Of a stretch of DNA of 64,000 nucleotides, positions 17,199 through 26,368 are shown piece by piece; the stretch's first letter is position 1; each line of letters starts with the position of its first letter. The position numbers and the translations under genes are program-made. The DNA lies in the NCBI RefSeq assembly GCF_011046555.1, contig NZ_CP049246.1:744001-808000 (forward strand), read 5' to 3'. The notes under the pieces were generated by a model. The model searched no databases. It had not been told where the DNA came from and was given only the letters and a program-made list of their open reading frames with translations. The stretch is from Sphingobacterium lactis (GTDB taxonomy: Bacteria > Bacteroidota > Bacteroidia > Sphingobacteriales > Sphingobacteriaceae).

Positions 17199-20100
17199 TT
17201 AGTTCACACGAACGGGATCGTTCGGTTTCTTAAGTTCTTTGTATGGATAGGTTTTCATCTCTTCCAGCAGCAACTGAACCGTTCTCTCCAGCTGTGGGTC
17301 TCGTCCGCTCAACAGGTCTTTCGGGGTTTGCTCCACAAAGATATCCGGCGCTACGCCTTCATTTTCAATGATGTAGTTTCCATTCAGGTCAAAAACACCG
17401 AAGTTCGGCGAGGTTACACTACCTCCATCCAATAGCGGCGGATAACCGGAAATACCCACCAGGATACCCATGGTCGTCCTACCGACCAATTTGCCTAAGC
17501 CCTTGAACCGGAACATATACGGCATCATGTCTCCACCAGATCCAGCGTTTTCATTAATGATCATCGCTTTTGGACCGAATATGCCGTTTCCAGGTGTGGT
17601 AAAGCTTCGTCCATCACGAATTCCCCAGCCTGATATCAAGTCTCGTGACAACAGGTCGATGACGTAATCGGCAACCGATCCACCACCATTGTTTCGCTCA
17701 TCCAATAGAAGGGCCTTTTTGTCCATCTGCGAGAAATAATACCGGTTGAAGGATGTGTACCCTTCCCTACCCGTGTTCGGCATATAGACATAGGCTATCT
17801 GTCCATTGCTCAATTGGTCCACCTTCTTTCTGTTGTTCTCCACCCATTCCTGGCGGCGAAGGGCGACTTCGTTGCCAAAGGAAATAGGTTTAACGATGAT
17901 ATCGCGTGCGCCAGATAGGCTTGGTTTGTCGTTTACCTTCAAACTGACTTGCTTGCCAACGGTAAAATCAAATAAGCTGTAAATATCGATATCAGCCGTC
18001 AGCTCCTGACCATTCACGGCCAGAATATACATTCCTTCCCGTAGATTTAATCCCGGCTCGGCCAATGGGGCTTTAAAGCTTGGGTTCCAATCCATACGGT
18101 TATAGATTTTCGCAATTTTGTACCTGTTGTTATCGATGACATAGTCTGCACCCAATACACCTGCGGAAACCGACGGTGCGGTTGGCTCATCACCAGGATA
18201 AATATAGCTATGGCCCACGACCAACTCTCCGAGCATTTCATTCAGCAGGTAGCTCAGGTCGGAGCGGTGGTTCACATAAGGCAGGAATTTAGCATATTTC
18301 TTTTTTGCAGCTTCCCAATCAGCGCCATGCATGTTCTCCACATAGAAGAAATCCTTCTGCATCGCCCAAACTTCGTTATAGATCTGGTTCCATTCCGCTT
18401 CCGGATCCACCTTGAGCTTAATGTTCTCCAGTTTCAATTTCCCGGCATCGCCCGCAGGCTTCTGTCCGGCAGCAACGATATAATATCCCTTTTGGTCACG
18501 ATAGAACATCTGTTTCCCATCTGCGCTGATCTCAAAGCCGCCCGCATTCTCAACCAACTGTTTCTCTTCCATCTTCTTCAGATCATAGGCATAAATATTC
18601 CGATTGCGCATATAGATCAACATATTCTCTACGGTACCATCAAAACCATAGGAGCCCGACTCGATCGGAAGCGCCATGATCCGGTTGTTGATATTGGCAA
18701 AGTCAACCTTGATCTCCTTAGGTGTCTGGACCTCCTTGGTCTTCTCGTCCTTGCCGTTTTTGGTCGTTTTCTTATCGTCTTTCTTTGTGTCTTTATTTTT
18801 ATCCGATTCTTTCTCCGCAATGGCACCTTCCGTTACTACGGCTTCTTCATCGCTTTCGTTCTTGAAAATAGACGGGCTGTCACTGGAAAGGATAAATGCA
18901 TAAGGCGCATACTCTGTTGCACGGTCATAGGCGGTCATGTGTAGGCCCGAATTGGTCAATCCGACATTTGTACTTGCCGTAAAGATCAGGTACTTGCCAT
19001 CCTTGGTAAATTTAGGCTGACGTACCGCACTCATCCCGTCCGTAATCTGTTGGGTCTGTTTGCTATCGATATTATACATATAAACGGCATTCACCCCGTT
19101 TTTCAACGTCTTCAGGTAGGCAATCCATTTGGAATCCGGAGACCAACTGGATTGGAAATAGTTGTACCCGCGTCCAGTATGTGATCCCAGGTAATCATCG
19201 GCAACTTTCGTTATCTTTTTACTTGCCACATCCACGAAATACAGATTCAGGTGTGCATCGTTATAGAACAGCTTTTTGCTGTCCGGAGACCAGGTCGGCT
19301 GGAAGTAGTAATTATCCTTGCCCAAGCTGATATACATTGGTTCATCCACACCTTTCTGATCCCGCAGTACGAGTTCGTACCGACCATTTTTATCCGAAAT
19401 ATAGGAAATCCACTTTCCGTTTGGCGACCATGCAGGGAATCTTTCGTGGCTACCCGGTGCATTGGATATATTCCGTGCATCACCTTTCTCTTTCGGAACC
19501 GAGAATATTTCCCCGCGGGATTCGAATAACGCGCGTTGCCCTGTTGGTGAGATTCCAAAACCACGGATATCATCCTTCATCTCCACATAACGCGCCCTTT
19601 TCGACAGTGCATCCGCCTGTATGTTGATTTTCAGAGGTGAAGAGGTTTTATTCGCCGTATTCAGAATATGGAGCTTGCCGGCTTGTTCGTAGATCAATTC
19701 CCCATCCCGTCCCTGCAAGGTACGCACATCGTAGTCCGTAAAATTCGTCAGCTTCTCCACGCTCTTGCTTTGCACATCATAAGCGAAGATATTGACGATC
19801 TTATCCCGATCGGATAGGAAATATACCTTTCCACCCAACCAGATCGGTTTCACATCGTTGGATTTCTCTCCCGGAACCACCTGGATATCATGCGTCTTGG
19901 AATCGAAAATCCAAATGGAAGGCATACCGCCACCACGATAGCGTTTGAACGCTACACGCTCGCGCTCGGTCGGATCGGAATTCTTGATATACGCCCAGTA
20001 TCGGCCATCAGCAGATGGTGATCCCTGATAGGCTTCCGGCATCAGCAAGGGATAGTCCACCGAACCGTTCAACTTTGTTTTGTATAACCGGCCACCTAAA

Positions 20101-20495
20101 GAGTAGGTCAACTCGCGCTGCGTACTGAAGTAAACTTCATCGTTTGAGATCCATCCTCTTAACACATCTGCTGCCGGATGGCTGGTTACCCGTTGGGGAT
20201 CACCACCATGGATAGAAATCACATACACATCCGTATTGCCATCATAATTTCCTGTAAAGGCGATCTTGCTGCCATCAGGCGAGAAAATAGGATTCTGCTC
20301 AACCGCAGGGTTTACGGATAACCGACGTGGATTACTGCCGTTCTTATCGGCGATCCAGATGTCACCACCATAGACAAAGCTGACATGGTTCGCGCTGATA
20401 CTGGGATTCCGGAGCAATAAAGTTTCATCTGTTGTTTGGGCCATGCTCAGTTGTGCTGCAGCCAAGGCCATCATGGTAAGGATATTCTTTAGCAT
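17199..20495 (-). CDS. tricorn-like S41 family peptidase, secreted
   Basis: 1098 aa. Signal peptide (cleavage near LSMAQ), then PD40/WD40-like beta-propeller repeats (about 30-540, with repeated FSPDG, WSPNG and WSPDSK), a Lys/Asp/Glu-rich linker (about 548-595), a second propeller segment, then a helical C1 domain, a PDZ-like region and the S41 catalytic domain. His762 in VGHSY and Ser986 in NAGSGGD are the likely catalytic pair, as in tricorn protease. Length fits the family. Probably degrades peptides in the periplasm. The 402-bp upstream region contains the dispersed repeat at 20643-20761. Confidence 0.9.
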   Translation of the reverse strand: MLKNILTMMALAAAQLSMAQTTDETLLLRNPSISANHVSFVYGGDIWIADKNGSNPRRLSVNPAVEQNPIFSPDGSKIAFTGNYDGNTDVYVISIHGGDPQRVTSHPAADVLRGWISNDEVYFSTQRELTYSLGGRLYKTKLNGSVDYPLLMPEAYQGSPSADGRYWAYIKNSDPTERERVAFKRYRGGGMPSIWIFDSKTHDIQVVPGEKSNDVKPIWLGGKVYFLSDRDKIVNIFAYDVQSKSVEKLTNFTDYDVRTLQGRDGELIYEQAGKLHILNTANKTSSPLKINIQADALSKRARYVEMKDDIRGFGISPTGQRALFESRGEIFSVPKEKGDARNISNAPGSHERFPAWSPNGKWISYISDKNGRYELVLRDQKGVDEPMYISLGKDNYYFQPTWSPDSKKLFYNDAHLNLYFVDVASKKITKVADDYLGSHTGRGYNYFQSSWSPDSKWIAYLKTLKNGVNAVYMYNIDSKQTQQITDGMSAVRQPKFTKDGKYLIFTASTNVGLTNSGLHMTAYDRATEYAPYAFILSSDSPSIFKNESDEEAVVTEGAIAEKESDKNKDTKKDDKKTTKNGKDEKTKEVQTPKEIKVDFANINNRIMALPIESGSYGFDGTVENMLIYMRNRNIYAYDLKKMEEKQLVENAGGFEISADGKQMFYRDQKGYYIVAAGQKPAGDAGKLKLENIKLKVDPEAEWNQIYNEVWAMQKDFFYVENMHGADWEAAKKKYAKFLPYVNHRSDLSYLLNEMLGELVVGHSYIYPGDEPTAPSVSAGVLGADYVIDNNRYKIAKIYNRMDWNPSFKAPLAEPGLNLREGMYILAVNGQELTADIDIYSLFDFTVGKQVSLKVNDKPSLSGARDIIVKPISFGNEVALRRQEWVENNRKKVDQLSNGQIAYVYMPNTGREGYTSFNRYYFSQMDKKALLLDERNNGGGSVADYVIDLLSRDLISGWGIRDGRSFTTPGNGIFGPKAMIINENAGSGGDMMPYMFRFKGLGKLVGRTTMGILVGISGYPPLLDGGSVTSPNFGVFDLNGNYIIENEGVAPDIFVEQTPKDLLSGRDPQLERTVQLLLEEMKTYPYKELKKPNDPVRVN

Positions 20496-20642
20496 TATGT
20501 GTTAATTGGATTGATCATAAAAATAGAAATTTATTGCAACTAACTAAAAAATTGCCCGCATATAACCTAAATATTACGTATTGGCGTTTAATTCTTGTTT
20601 TTTCACCCCGCAAGTCCCAAAAATTACTCAGGAATTGGCAGC

Positions 20643-20761
20643 ACCTTGTCCGACATGAGAGCGTGGTGAGAGCGTGGTCAGAGCGTGGTGAGAGCGTGTC
20701 TATGACACGGTCCCACCTCCTATGGAATACGGACGCACCACGGGCGCATGTCGGACAAGGT
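20643..20761 (+). repeat. dispersed palindromic element, copy A
   Basis: 119-bp element in the non-coding 402 bp between the protease and zinc-ribbon genes. Ends are a perfect 15-bp inverted repeat (ACCTTGTCCGACATG at 20643-20657, complement at 20747-20761). Inside: four 11-bp tandem units of the type GAGAGCGTGGT (20657-20700), a 6-bp palindrome CGTGTC-TAT-GACACG (20695-20709), and CACCACG (20736-20742) that can pair with CGTGGTG of the tandem units. A copy in inverse orientation, about 80% identical by eye, lies at 57508-57627. No coding sense. Outside the element, 20496-20640 and 20765-20840 show nothing recognisable. Confidence 0.85.
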
Positions 20762-20843
20762 CTAGCCCAAGTTTCCCACTAATTTTCACTCCAAATGGAC
20801 TAATCCACAGAAAATTATTGAGTGGGCCACAACCAAAGGGCAT

Positions 20844-20873
20844 AAAAAAAGGAGATATCGAAACGATATCTCC
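20844..20873 (-). terminator. intrinsic terminator of the zinc-ribbon gene
   Basis: Stem GGAGATATCG (20851-20860) / CGATATCTCC (20864-20873), loop AAA; the A tract at 20844-20850 gives a T tract on the minus strand. 24 bp after the gene. Confidence 0.8.
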
Positions 20874-20897
20874 CTTATATTTTTAAATCTGTTAAAT

Positions 20898-21635
20898 CTA
20901 TGCTTCTTCTGATGCGATTTCTTCGTCAACTAGAATACGGCCACAGTGTTCACAGATAATGATTTTCTTTCTTTGGCGAATTTCAGATTGCAACTGAGGT
21001 GGTATTTTGTTGTGGCAACCTGAGCAGCTATCACGCTCGATAGAAACTACGGCCAATCCGTTTCTGAAGGATTTGCGCAATTTCTTGATCACTTTCAATA
21101 AGCGGTCATCGATGCTCTTTTCTGCTTTCTCAACCTCGCCTACCAACTGATCTTCTTCTTTCTGTGTTTCAGAAGTAATGGTTTCAAGTTCTTGTTTCTT
21201 GGCATCCAATTCACCTTTGCTGAAATCAACATTCTTTACAGTTGCTTCGTAAGCTTCTGTCTTGTTCTTGATCTCAAATTCAGCTTCACGAATACGCTTC
21301 TCGTACACTTGAATTTCCAACCCTTGGATTTCAATTTCCTTGGAAATTGCATCATACTCACGGTTGTTCTTTACCTCATTCAGTTGTGTTTCGTATTTCT
21401 TGATCGCAGTTTGCGAATCTTTGATCATATTCTTGCGCTTCACGATTGAATCTTCCAATTCATCCAGCTCATTACGAATTTTTTCGATACGTGTGTCCAA
21501 ACCCGCGATCTCATCCTCTAGGTCAGCTACCTCAATAGGTAGTTCTCCACGTACTTGGCGAATTTTATCAATCTGTGTTTCCACGGATTGCCATGCCCAT
21601 AAAGCTTTTAGTTTTTGTTCTACGGTTTGTTCCAT
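20898..21635 (-). CDS. coiled-coil protein with C-terminal C4 zinc ribbon (COG1579)
   Basis: 245 aa. Residues about 10-185 form a long antiparallel coiled coil rich in Glu, Lys and Ile; residues 203-236 form a zinc ribbon with CSGCHNK and CEHCGR. Matches the COG1579 family (related to chlamydial CT398), thought to interact with nucleic acids or the transcription and secretion machinery; exact role unknown. In many Bacteroidota it follows a Nif3 gene directly; here a collagen-like gene lies between them. Confidence 0.85.
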   Translation of the reverse strand: MEQTVEQKLKALWAWQSVETQIDKIRQVRGELPIEVADLEDEIAGLDTRIEKIRNELDELEDSIVKRKNMIKDSQTAIKKYETQLNEVKNNREYDAISKEIEIQGLEIQVYEKRIREAEFEIKNKTEAYEATVKNVDFSKGELDAKKQELETITSETQKEEDQLVGEVEKAEKSIDDRLLKVIKKLRKSFRNGLAVVSIERDSCSGCHNKIPPQLQSEIRQRKKIIICEHCGRILVDEEIASEEA

Positions 21636-21984
21636 TAACTGTAGTATTTATTAGATATATTGTAACTAACTATTTATCAGCGATATTACACACTGCTCGG
21701 TATGTTTAAATGTCCGATTTAAACGGTTTAATGCAGCTAAATTACTGAAATAAACCCAAATGAGACATTAACAGCATGCAAAGATACTATTTTTTCCTCA
21801 AAACTTTTTCCTTATAATTTGGAACGCAACACATGAAATTCACTTTTGGCGAAAGAACTGAATTAACCTATTGATTATTAGCACGATAATAACGAAAGAG
21901 CTATCATGGATATATTTATTCCCGACCTTTCCCCTACTGGTTGGAGAAAATGATCGGGAATATGAAAAATGTAGCATTTAGGTA
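21636..21984. other. intergenic region, no gene
   Basis: 349 bp of AT-rich DNA between the collagen-like gene and the zinc-ribbon gene, presumably holding the promoter of the latter. A weak long-loop hairpin TATTCCCGA (21917-21925) / TCGGGAATA (21954-21962) follows the collagen-like gene and may be its terminator. Nothing else is visible. Confidence 0.4.
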
Positions 21985-22803
21985 TTAATTTCCTATTTCA
22001 GCATAGGTCAGCACAACCTTTACCAGTGCATCAGCTGGAGCAGTACGGTTACCGGATCCTTTAAATTCCGCAAAGAGCCCTATCCTGCCGACCGAGTAGT
22101 TCGCCGAAAAGCTGTACTGTCCAAAATAAGAAGGAATAATTTCATAGAACTTCGGATTATCATCGAAAGAAAGCGCCATGTTTACATAGCCGTCTTCAAA
22201 GATCGCTTCATCCAATTCTTTGATGTCAATATTGACAAAGTAAAACCCGTTTTCCGAATCATATTCCCAGTTTGCGGACTTCACCTGGTACACATAGCTT
22301 GCGCTTTCGGATTTGCCGCGGAGAGAAATGGCTTTTCCCCAATCACCCTTATTCCGTGGACCATAGAAATCCATATTGGTCAAGTTGATGTAGAAATCTC
22401 CATCCCTACCATCCTTGATTGTTGGAGCACCATATCCACTTAAGATTGTGTTCCCATCGGTTCCATCAATACCGTCCTTACCATCCGTTCCGTTTGTCCC
22501 ATTGGCTCCGCCGGTCAGGCTAATGCCTGTTCCCCATTGTCCATTGGATTGTTTTGGCCCAAAAAGTTTCTTGCTGGTCAGGTTGATGTAGAAATCACCA
22601 ACATTTCCGATCGCTGAAGTGGGGTCGGTCGTTCCGCTGTGTGTCTTTGTCCCGTCCTTTCCATCCTTACCGTCTTCCCCAGGCACACCCTGAGTACCTT
22701 CAGGTCCCTGCGCACCGGGATCTCCATCCTTACCGCAGGAAATGAAAAAGGAAAGCAGCAGCAAAAAGCCGAGCTTGCGAAATAAAAATTTCATGTTCAT
22801 CAT
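21985..22803 (-). CDS. collagen-like repeat lipoprotein
   Basis: 272 aa (ATGs at 22803, 22800 and 22794 all possible). Lipobox FFISC makes it a lipoprotein. Residues about 26-52 are Gly-X-Y triplets (GDPGAQGPEGTQGVPGEDG); a second Gly-X-Y block (GANGTNGTDGKDGIDG) lies near 100-117. Each block is followed by a near-copy of a module with GDFYINLT and FGPK or YGPR, so the region is an internal duplication. The C-terminal 95 residues look like a beta domain. Probably surface-exposed; function unknown. Gly/Asp/Lys-rich composition differs from its neighbours, and it separates nif3 from its usual zinc-ribbon partner. Confidence 0.8.
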   Translation of the reverse strand: MMNMKFLFRKLGFLLLLSFFISCGKDGDPGAQGPEGTQGVPGEDGKDGKDGTKTHSGTTDPTSAIGNVGDFYINLTSKKLFGPKQSNGQWGTGISLTGGANGTNGTDGKDGIDGTDGNTILSGYGAPTIKDGRDGDFYINLTNMDFYGPRNKGDWGKAISLRGKSESASYVYQVKSANWEYDSENGFYFVNIDIKELDEAIFEDGYVNMALSFDDNPKFYEIIPSYFGQYSFSANYSVGRIGLFAEFKGSGNRTAPADALVKVVLTYAEIGN

Positions 22804-22975
22804 GTTAATTGGTTTTAATGAATAAAAAATAGAAAATTATTGTTGTTTTATTTTAAGGCAACAACACATTGCCTCTCCTTTGACGCAAGAAATGGGAAAA
22901 AGTAAAACTCAATATTAAAATTTTTATCTTTTTTTTTATGGGCTGGCGTCGGAATACCGGGTAGTACACACAACG

Positions 22976-23027
22976 ATTGCCCAATACACCCTCCATTCAA
23001 ATGGGATTTAAAGGTGCATTGGGCAAT
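22976..23027. repeat. inverted repeat between collagen-like gene and nif3
   Basis: Perfect arms ATTGCCCAAT (22976-22985) and ATTGGGCAAT (23018-23027), extended by ACACC/GGTG inside. Could be the nif3 terminator (about 50 bp after its stop) or an operator for the collagen-like gene; no T tract follows on the minus strand. Confidence 0.5.
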
Positions 23028-23078
23028 AGATGGGCAAATTAATTTTATTATGCCCTGAATAGCATAGCAGGTTCTTCC

Positions 23079-24176
23079 CTAGCTAAAATAGTGTATTGGA
23101 TTGGTTTCGACCTCCGTCAGCAACACTGCGGCATGGGCAAACTTTTTCTGGATAATATCCAGCAAAAGTTCCTGCGTAAACTGTTCACTTTCGAAATGAC
23201 CGATATCGGCAATGATCAATTGACCTTCCGCATCGAAGAATTCATGGTATTTGTAGTCGGCCGTAATAAAGATGTCCGCTCCGGAGCGTTTTGCGTCGCC
23301 GAGTAGAAATCCTCCAGCTCCACCACAGACCGCTACGCGGCTAATGGGTTTCCCCAAAGTTTCGGTATGGCGGATCACCTGCAGGTTCATCCTGTTTTTT
23401 AGATACCGTAGGAATTCCCGTTCCTCCATCGGTTCGATCAGGTTTCCGATAACCCCCGAACCGACATACGTATGTGGGTTCTCGATAGCGACGATGTGGT
23501 AGGCCACTTCTTCATAAGGGTGGCTGGCCAACATGGATACGAGTATCTTCCGTTCCAATTGTGCGGGGTAGATCACTTCGATCTTTGTTTCCTCCACACG
23601 TTCCTGCTCGCCCACCTTTCCGATTGCCGGGTCAGCGCCCTCCAAAGGACGGAATGTGCCATATCCCGCGGTGTTATAGCTGCATTCATCGTAATCGCCG
23701 ATAGCACCGGCACCCGCTTCGAAAAGCGCAGCTCGAACATCCTCAACATTCGCACGTGGAACATAGACCACGAGTTTCTTCAGCAATCCCGCCTTTGGGC
23801 GCAGGATCGCCTGATCGACCAGGTCCAATCGCTCGGCCATCTTCGAACTAACACCCCCCAGCACATTGTCCAGGTTGGTGTGGATGGCGTATAGGGCAAT
23901 GTTATGTTTTATCGCCTTGATCACCACGCGTTCCACATAATTCTTACCCGTAAACTTCTTCAGACCTGAAAATACGATCGGGTGATGGGAAACGATCAGG
24001 TTACAGCCTTTGGCGATCGCATCATCGACCACAGCTTCCGTACAATCCAGGGAAACCAATATTTTCTGAACTTCTTCCTGCGCGTCACCAACAATGAGTC
24101 CCGAATTATCATAACTTTCCTGGTAGGTCAATGGAGCGACCTCCTCCAGGTATTGGATTACTTCTTTAATCTTCAT
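23079..24176 (-). CDS. Nif3-like dinuclear metal centre hexameric protein
   Basis: 365 aa from ATG 24176 (MKIKEVIQYLEEV); the 20-codon upstream extension overlaps the previous gene and is rejected. Nif3/YbgI family: NSGLIVGD, LIVSHHPIVFSG and IHTNLDNVLGG supply metal ligands, with the late DIGHFESEQF site. The middle (about 130-240) is the PII-like insert found in the long bacterial form. Biochemical role unsettled (GTP cyclohydrolase-like hydrolase has been proposed for the family). Overlaps the upstream membrane-protein gene by 11 bp. Confidence 0.92.
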   Translation of the reverse strand: MKIKEVIQYLEEVAPLTYQESYDNSGLIVGDAQEEVQKILVSLDCTEAVVDDAIAKGCNLIVSHHPIVFSGLKKFTGKNYVERVVIKAIKHNIALYAIHTNLDNVLGGVSSKMAERLDLVDQAILRPKAGLLKKLVVYVPRANVEDVRAALFEAGAGAIGDYDECSYNTAGYGTFRPLEGADPAIGKVGEQERVEETKIEVIYPAQLERKILVSMLASHPYEEVAYHIVAIENPHTYVGSGVIGNLIEPMEEREFLRYLKNRMNLQVIRHTETLGKPISRVAVCGGAGGFLLGDAKRSGADIFITADYKYHEFFDAEGQLIIADIGHFESEQFTQELLLDIIQKKFAHAAVLLTEVETNPIHYFS

Positions 24177-24651
24177 GTTTATCTTCGTTTTCACGGCGTG
24201 CTTCCTGCCACTTGTTATGCTCCAAGAGCAGCACACGGTATTGATTGATCTTGAACCAGTAGGAAATAAAATAGACGAAGCAGACGATCATCGCCAGCAT
24301 CCGGATAAAAGGCGGAAAGGGCAGATGAAAGACCAGGTAGGACCAGGCATAGATCATACCGGCGTTGTAGCCTGGATTTTCTTCCACGGCGATCTTGCGA
24401 TCGAAAAACTCATTGTTCAGGGAATAGGATAAACGCCTAGCCACTTCGAAATTCCAATAGATATTGAAAAAAGGCAGCAGGAGGAACCAGGACTGACTGG
24501 GCAGAATCGCTTGGTTTTCCTTGGCAATCAAACGTAAGGTGTTTCGGACTGTGTTTGCAAATAGTGCCCACACGATCAGCATGACAACCCCAAAAAATAT
24601 ACTTAATCGCTCTATCTCGGCCGCCAGTTCCGGCGTCATAACATCATTCAT
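24166..24651 (-). CDS. hypothetical membrane protein, DUF4328-like
   Basis: 161 aa, four hydrophobic segments (about 17-35, 51-68, 98-113, 115-135) and a charged C-terminal tail. The FFNIYWNFEVARRLSYSLN stretch resembles DUF4328-type proteins, but the match is loose. Function unknown. Sits 7 bp after the alpha/beta hydrolase gene and overlaps nif3 by 11 bp. Confidence 0.6.
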   Translation of the reverse strand: MNDVMTPELAAEIERLSIFFGVVMLIVWALFANTVRNTLRLIAKENQAILPSQSWFLLLPFFNIYWNFEVARRLSYSLNNEFFDRKIAVEENPGYNAGMIYAWSYLVFHLPFPPFIRMLAMIVCFVYFISYWFKINQYRVLLLEHNKWQEARRENEDKHED

Positions 24652-24658
24652 CTCCGTA

Positions 24659-25408
24659 CTATTTCGCTGTCAATAATATCTGAACCAGTTCTTTTAAATG
24701 TTTTATTTGGGGGTTATGATCTGCTTCCATTCCAACAACCTGGAAATTGTGTTTCTGGGCGCGTGTCGAAAAGAAGTAGAAAGGATCCTTTTCCTTGCCA
24801 CCCAACGCACTTTCATACGTAAGAATATAGGTCGTCGGGATCTTCAACCGTTCGGGATTGTCCAATTTGATCTTTTCCTTTAAGGTTGCGATCGGATGGG
24901 GTACATCCCGCGGAAATTTGGTGGTATCCTTCACCCAGTTTGGCTTTACGTAAAGTCCGTCTTCGCTCTGCAGCAAGTCCGCATCTGGATTTCCCTGCAA
25001 GTAGAAAGCTACGCTTTCGCCGTCCTCAGGAAGGAAGGCATCCAGATAGATCATCTTTTTGATCTTTCCGGGAATGCTATCCGCCACACCGGTGATTACC
25101 ATCCCCCCATAGCTGTGGCCCACAAGAATAACGCTATCCAGACCTTCAAACATGATGGCATTTACCACGTCGGTAATATGGGTACTTAGGTTCACCTCGG
25201 GTGAAGCCAAATGGTAACGGTCGCCCAAACCGGTCAAGTTTACGCGGTATACGTTGGCACCCTGCTGGGTCAGCTGCTCGGCGGTTTTCTTGAACTGCCA
25301 CGCTCCACCCCAAGCGCCGTGCACAAAGACATAGGTAGGCTGTTGCGCTATCACTGTTGCTGAAAGGAACAGTAAGCTGCAGGTTAGGTATAGAATAAGT
25401 TTATTCAT
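24659..25408 (-). CDS. secreted alpha/beta hydrolase
   Basis: 249 aa. Signal peptide ending near VIAQQ, HGAWGG oxyanion-hole motif (30-35), nucleophile elbow GHSYGG with Ser99, an acid in the YLDAFLPED region, and a late His in ADHNPQ. Resembles the small esterase family that includes salicylate-ester hydrolases and pyrethroid-type esterases. Periplasmic; substrate unknown. Lies 18 bp after the rsmI-like gene and 7 bp before the DUF4328-like gene. Confidence 0.82.
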   Translation of the reverse strand: MNKLILYLTCSLLFLSATVIAQQPTYVFVHGAWGGAWQFKKTAEQLTQQGANVYRVNLTGLGDRYHLASPEVNLSTHITDVVNAIMFEGLDSVILVGHSYGGMVITGVADSIPGKIKKMIYLDAFLPEDGESVAFYLQGNPDADLLQSEDGLYVKPNWVKDTTKFPRDVPHPIATLKEKIKLDNPERLKIPTTYILTYESALGGKEKDPFYFFSTRAQKHNFQVVGMEADHNPQIKHLKELVQILLTAK

Positions 25409-25426
25409 CTTTATAAAAATACGATT

Positions 25427-26140
25427 TTAAGACGCATAAATTAAAAATATACACGGTTTCTTATGAAAGTCGTAGGTCAATCCCTTCCATTTCGAAATTG
25501 TGGTACTGATAATCTGTTCGTCTGCTGCCGTAATATTGCAGGCAACGCACAATCGGGTATTCGGTTTACAGGTCTTCAATAATTCAGCCAAAAGCTGGTT
25601 GTTCCTAAAGGGTGTTTCAATGAATATCTGTGTACATTTCTCCCGTAGGCTCTGCCCTTCCAAGTCCTTGATGGCTTTATTGCGGGCGGACTTATCAATT
25701 GGAAGATATCCTTTAAAGCTAAAATTCTGTCCATTAAATCCGGAGGCCATCAGACTGAGCAAAATAGAACTCGGCCCGACCAGTGGCACAACCTTAATTC
25801 CACGCCTATGTGCCTCAGCAACAACATCCGCACCCGGATCGGCAATCCCTGGGCAACCCGCTTCCGACATCAATCCCACATCCTTCCCAGCTTCAAGATT
25901 TTTAAAGAGGATAGAATAATCTACCTTATCGCGAATATGCTTTCCATAATCATGGATGATCAATTCACTTTGCGGAGTTTTCAGTCCCGCTTCCTTCAAG
26001 AACCTCCTTGCGGTCTTTTCGTTTTCTACGATATATTCCTTGATCGTATTGATCAGCTCGTAATGCAGCAGACTGTACGACTTCCTTTCGGCCTGTTCCG
26101 CCAAGGGTACCGGTAAGAGATATAGGATTCCTTTTGCCAT
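25427..26140 (-). CDS. SAM-dependent methyltransferase, RsmI-like tetrapyrrole methylase fold
   Basis: 237 aa. Tetrapyrrole-methylase fold with LYLLPVPL at the start, GLMSEAGCPGIADPGADVV (SAM pocket), VVPLVGPSSILLSLMASG and FIETPFRNNQL. RsmI methylates the 2'-O of C1402 in 16S rRNA; this shorter Bacteroidota form is related, but whether it has the same target is inferred. First gene of a minus-strand group; a -7 box (26145-26152) ends 4 nt before its ATG. Confidence 0.83.
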   Translation of the reverse strand: MAKGILYLLPVPLAEQAERKSYSLLHYELINTIKEYIVENEKTARRFLKEAGLKTPQSELIIHDYGKHIRDKVDYSILFKNLEAGKDVGLMSEAGCPGIADPGADVVAEAHRRGIKVVPLVGPSSILLSLMASGFNGQNFSFKGYLPIDKSARNKAIKDLEGQSLREKCTQIFIETPFRNNQLLAELLKTCKPNTRLCVACNITAADEQIISTTISKWKGLTYDFHKKPCIFLIYAS

Positions 26141-26144
26141 ACTG

Positions 26145-26152
26145 CAAACCTA
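26145..26152 (-). promoter_or_regulatory. -7 box for the rsmI-like gene, leaderless type
   Basis: TAGGTTTG on the minus strand, 4 nt before ATG 26140. Confidence 0.55.
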
Positions 26153-26326
26153 CTTATTTTGTTGCTTAATTCGAACATCCCTGTGGGTGCAACACATTGT
26201 TACATCCTAGCTATAAAGATATTACACAAAGATTTGTAATTAAAAATATTTGTTTGTTACTTTAATTCAAACAGTTATAGCGTATAATTGTCTAATAATT
26301 GTAAATAAGGGCTGGTGAAAAGCAGA

Positions 26327-26334
26327 TATTTTTG
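26327..26334 (+). promoter_or_regulatory. -7 box for apaG
   Basis: TATTTTTG, 34 nt before the apaG ATG (26369). Its position argues against the longer reading that would start at 26315. Confidence 0.5.
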
Positions 26335-26368
26335 CGCAAAAAGCCAGTTTCTATATATTTGGTTGAAT

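Noticed and set aside
18210..18944. 244-codon plus-strand frame
   Set aside because: Antisense to the tricorn-like protease; no motifs.
20657..20700. Four 11-bp direct repeats considered as a CRISPR-like array
   Set aside because: No spacers between units, units far shorter than CRISPR repeats, and no cas genes.
20534..20782. 82-codon frame across dispersed element copy A
   Set aside because: The frame is set by the tandem repeats; copy B does not keep it, so the repeat, not a protein, is the feature.
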